The notes under the pieces: generated by a model
Told to the model about the DNA's origin: nothing
What the model saw: the letters and a program-made list of their open reading frames with translations, nothing else
The model's database searches: none
Program-made: the position numbers and the translations under genes
Origin: Flavobacteriales bacterium
GTDB lineage: Bacteria > Bacteroidota > Bacteroidia > Flavobacteriales_F > PHOS-HE28
Reading direction: 5' to 3'
NCBI GenBank assembly: GCA_026129465.1
Contig: JAHCIA010000001.1
Location: 1,621,964 to 1,685,963, forward strand
Length of the DNA stretch: 64,000 nt
Shown here: piece by piece, positions 63,988 through 64,000 of the stretch
Layout: every line of letters begins with the position of its first letter
Numbering within the stretch: position 1 is the first letter of the stretch

Positions 63988-64000
63988 GGTGGTTGGTCTG

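Overview
The window looks like chromosomal DNA of a high-GC member of the Bacteroidota, probably a Flavobacteriales-type lineage. The evidence is a secreted protein with a T9SS-type C-terminal sorting domain (4016-4630), a Sec-type clade II nos cluster, and promoters with the Bacteroidota -7 element TAnnTTTG, several of them only 4-6 nt from the start codon. Taxonomy is inference; no rRNA or tRNA gene was recognised. The DNA is densely coding and high in GC, except part of one methyltransferase gene (about 13.7-15.1 kb).

Layout. 0-7.3 kb: the end of a SulP anion transporter, a lipoprotein beta-carbonic anhydrase, a persulfide dioxygenase/rhodanese, a Cys-rich secreted protein, a T9SS cargo protein and a P-type ATPase. 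7.5-20.5 kb: a defence island with McrBC (McrB carries an EVE-like insertion), a two-gene unit of unknown function whose larger protein ends in an inactivated ImmA/IrrE-like domain, and a two-gene system of an Eco57I-type adenine methyltransferase and a PLD-nuclease/SNF2-like helicase. 21-27.3 kb: a LolA-like protein, RsgA, two FtsX-type permeases, an ABC ATPase and a beta-barrel protein whose N-terminus comes from a 54-bp tandem repeat. 27.4-28.8 kb: two small membrane proteins, a relic of the barrel gene's 3' end and a lone nucleotidyltransferase. 28.8-36.2 kb: a tightly overlapping operon of acyl-CoA synthetase, 2-oxoacid dehydrogenase E1 alpha and beta, a large Trp/Tyr-rich secreted protein, E2 and an acyl carrier protein. 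36.3-39 kb: class II ribonucleotide reductase. 39.4-47 kb: a fasciclin lipoprotein and the nos operon (cytochrome c, nosZ, nosB-like, nosL, nosD, nosF, nosY, lipoprotein). 47-52 kb: a heme-copper-oxidase-like protein, an Rrf2 regulator, a Crp/Fnr regulator, the di-iron repair protein Ric and tryptophanase. 52-55.5 kb: epimerase, CysH, an SdiA-regulated-type protein and a ChaN-like protein. 55.6-60.6 kb: glpF, glpK, glpD and a formate/nitrite transporter. 60.7-64 kb: a SMUG2-type glycosylase, an outer-membrane protein, an amidohydrolase lipoprotein and a small anchored protein.

The most informative signal is regulatory. A dyad TGAY-N4-RTCA lies 35 bases (36 in one case) upstream of a -7-like octamer in front of eight transcription units: persulfide dioxygenase, a small membrane protein, the acs-dehydrogenase operon, nrdJ, the fasciclin gene, the nos operon, ric and tryptophanase. 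This spacing puts the dyad near -41, the usual place for a Crp/Fnr-type activator, and one such regulator is encoded at 48898-49587. I infer a low-oxygen or N-oxide regulon linking N2O respiration, B12-dependent dNTP synthesis, Fe-S repair, sulfide handling and 2-oxoacid oxidation. No nitrite or NO reductase of recognised type is in the window, so N2O reduction may depend on external N2O.

Several intergenic inverted repeats (41.3, 55.5, 56.4 and 58.1 kb) form two small sequence families. One pair brackets glpF-glpK.
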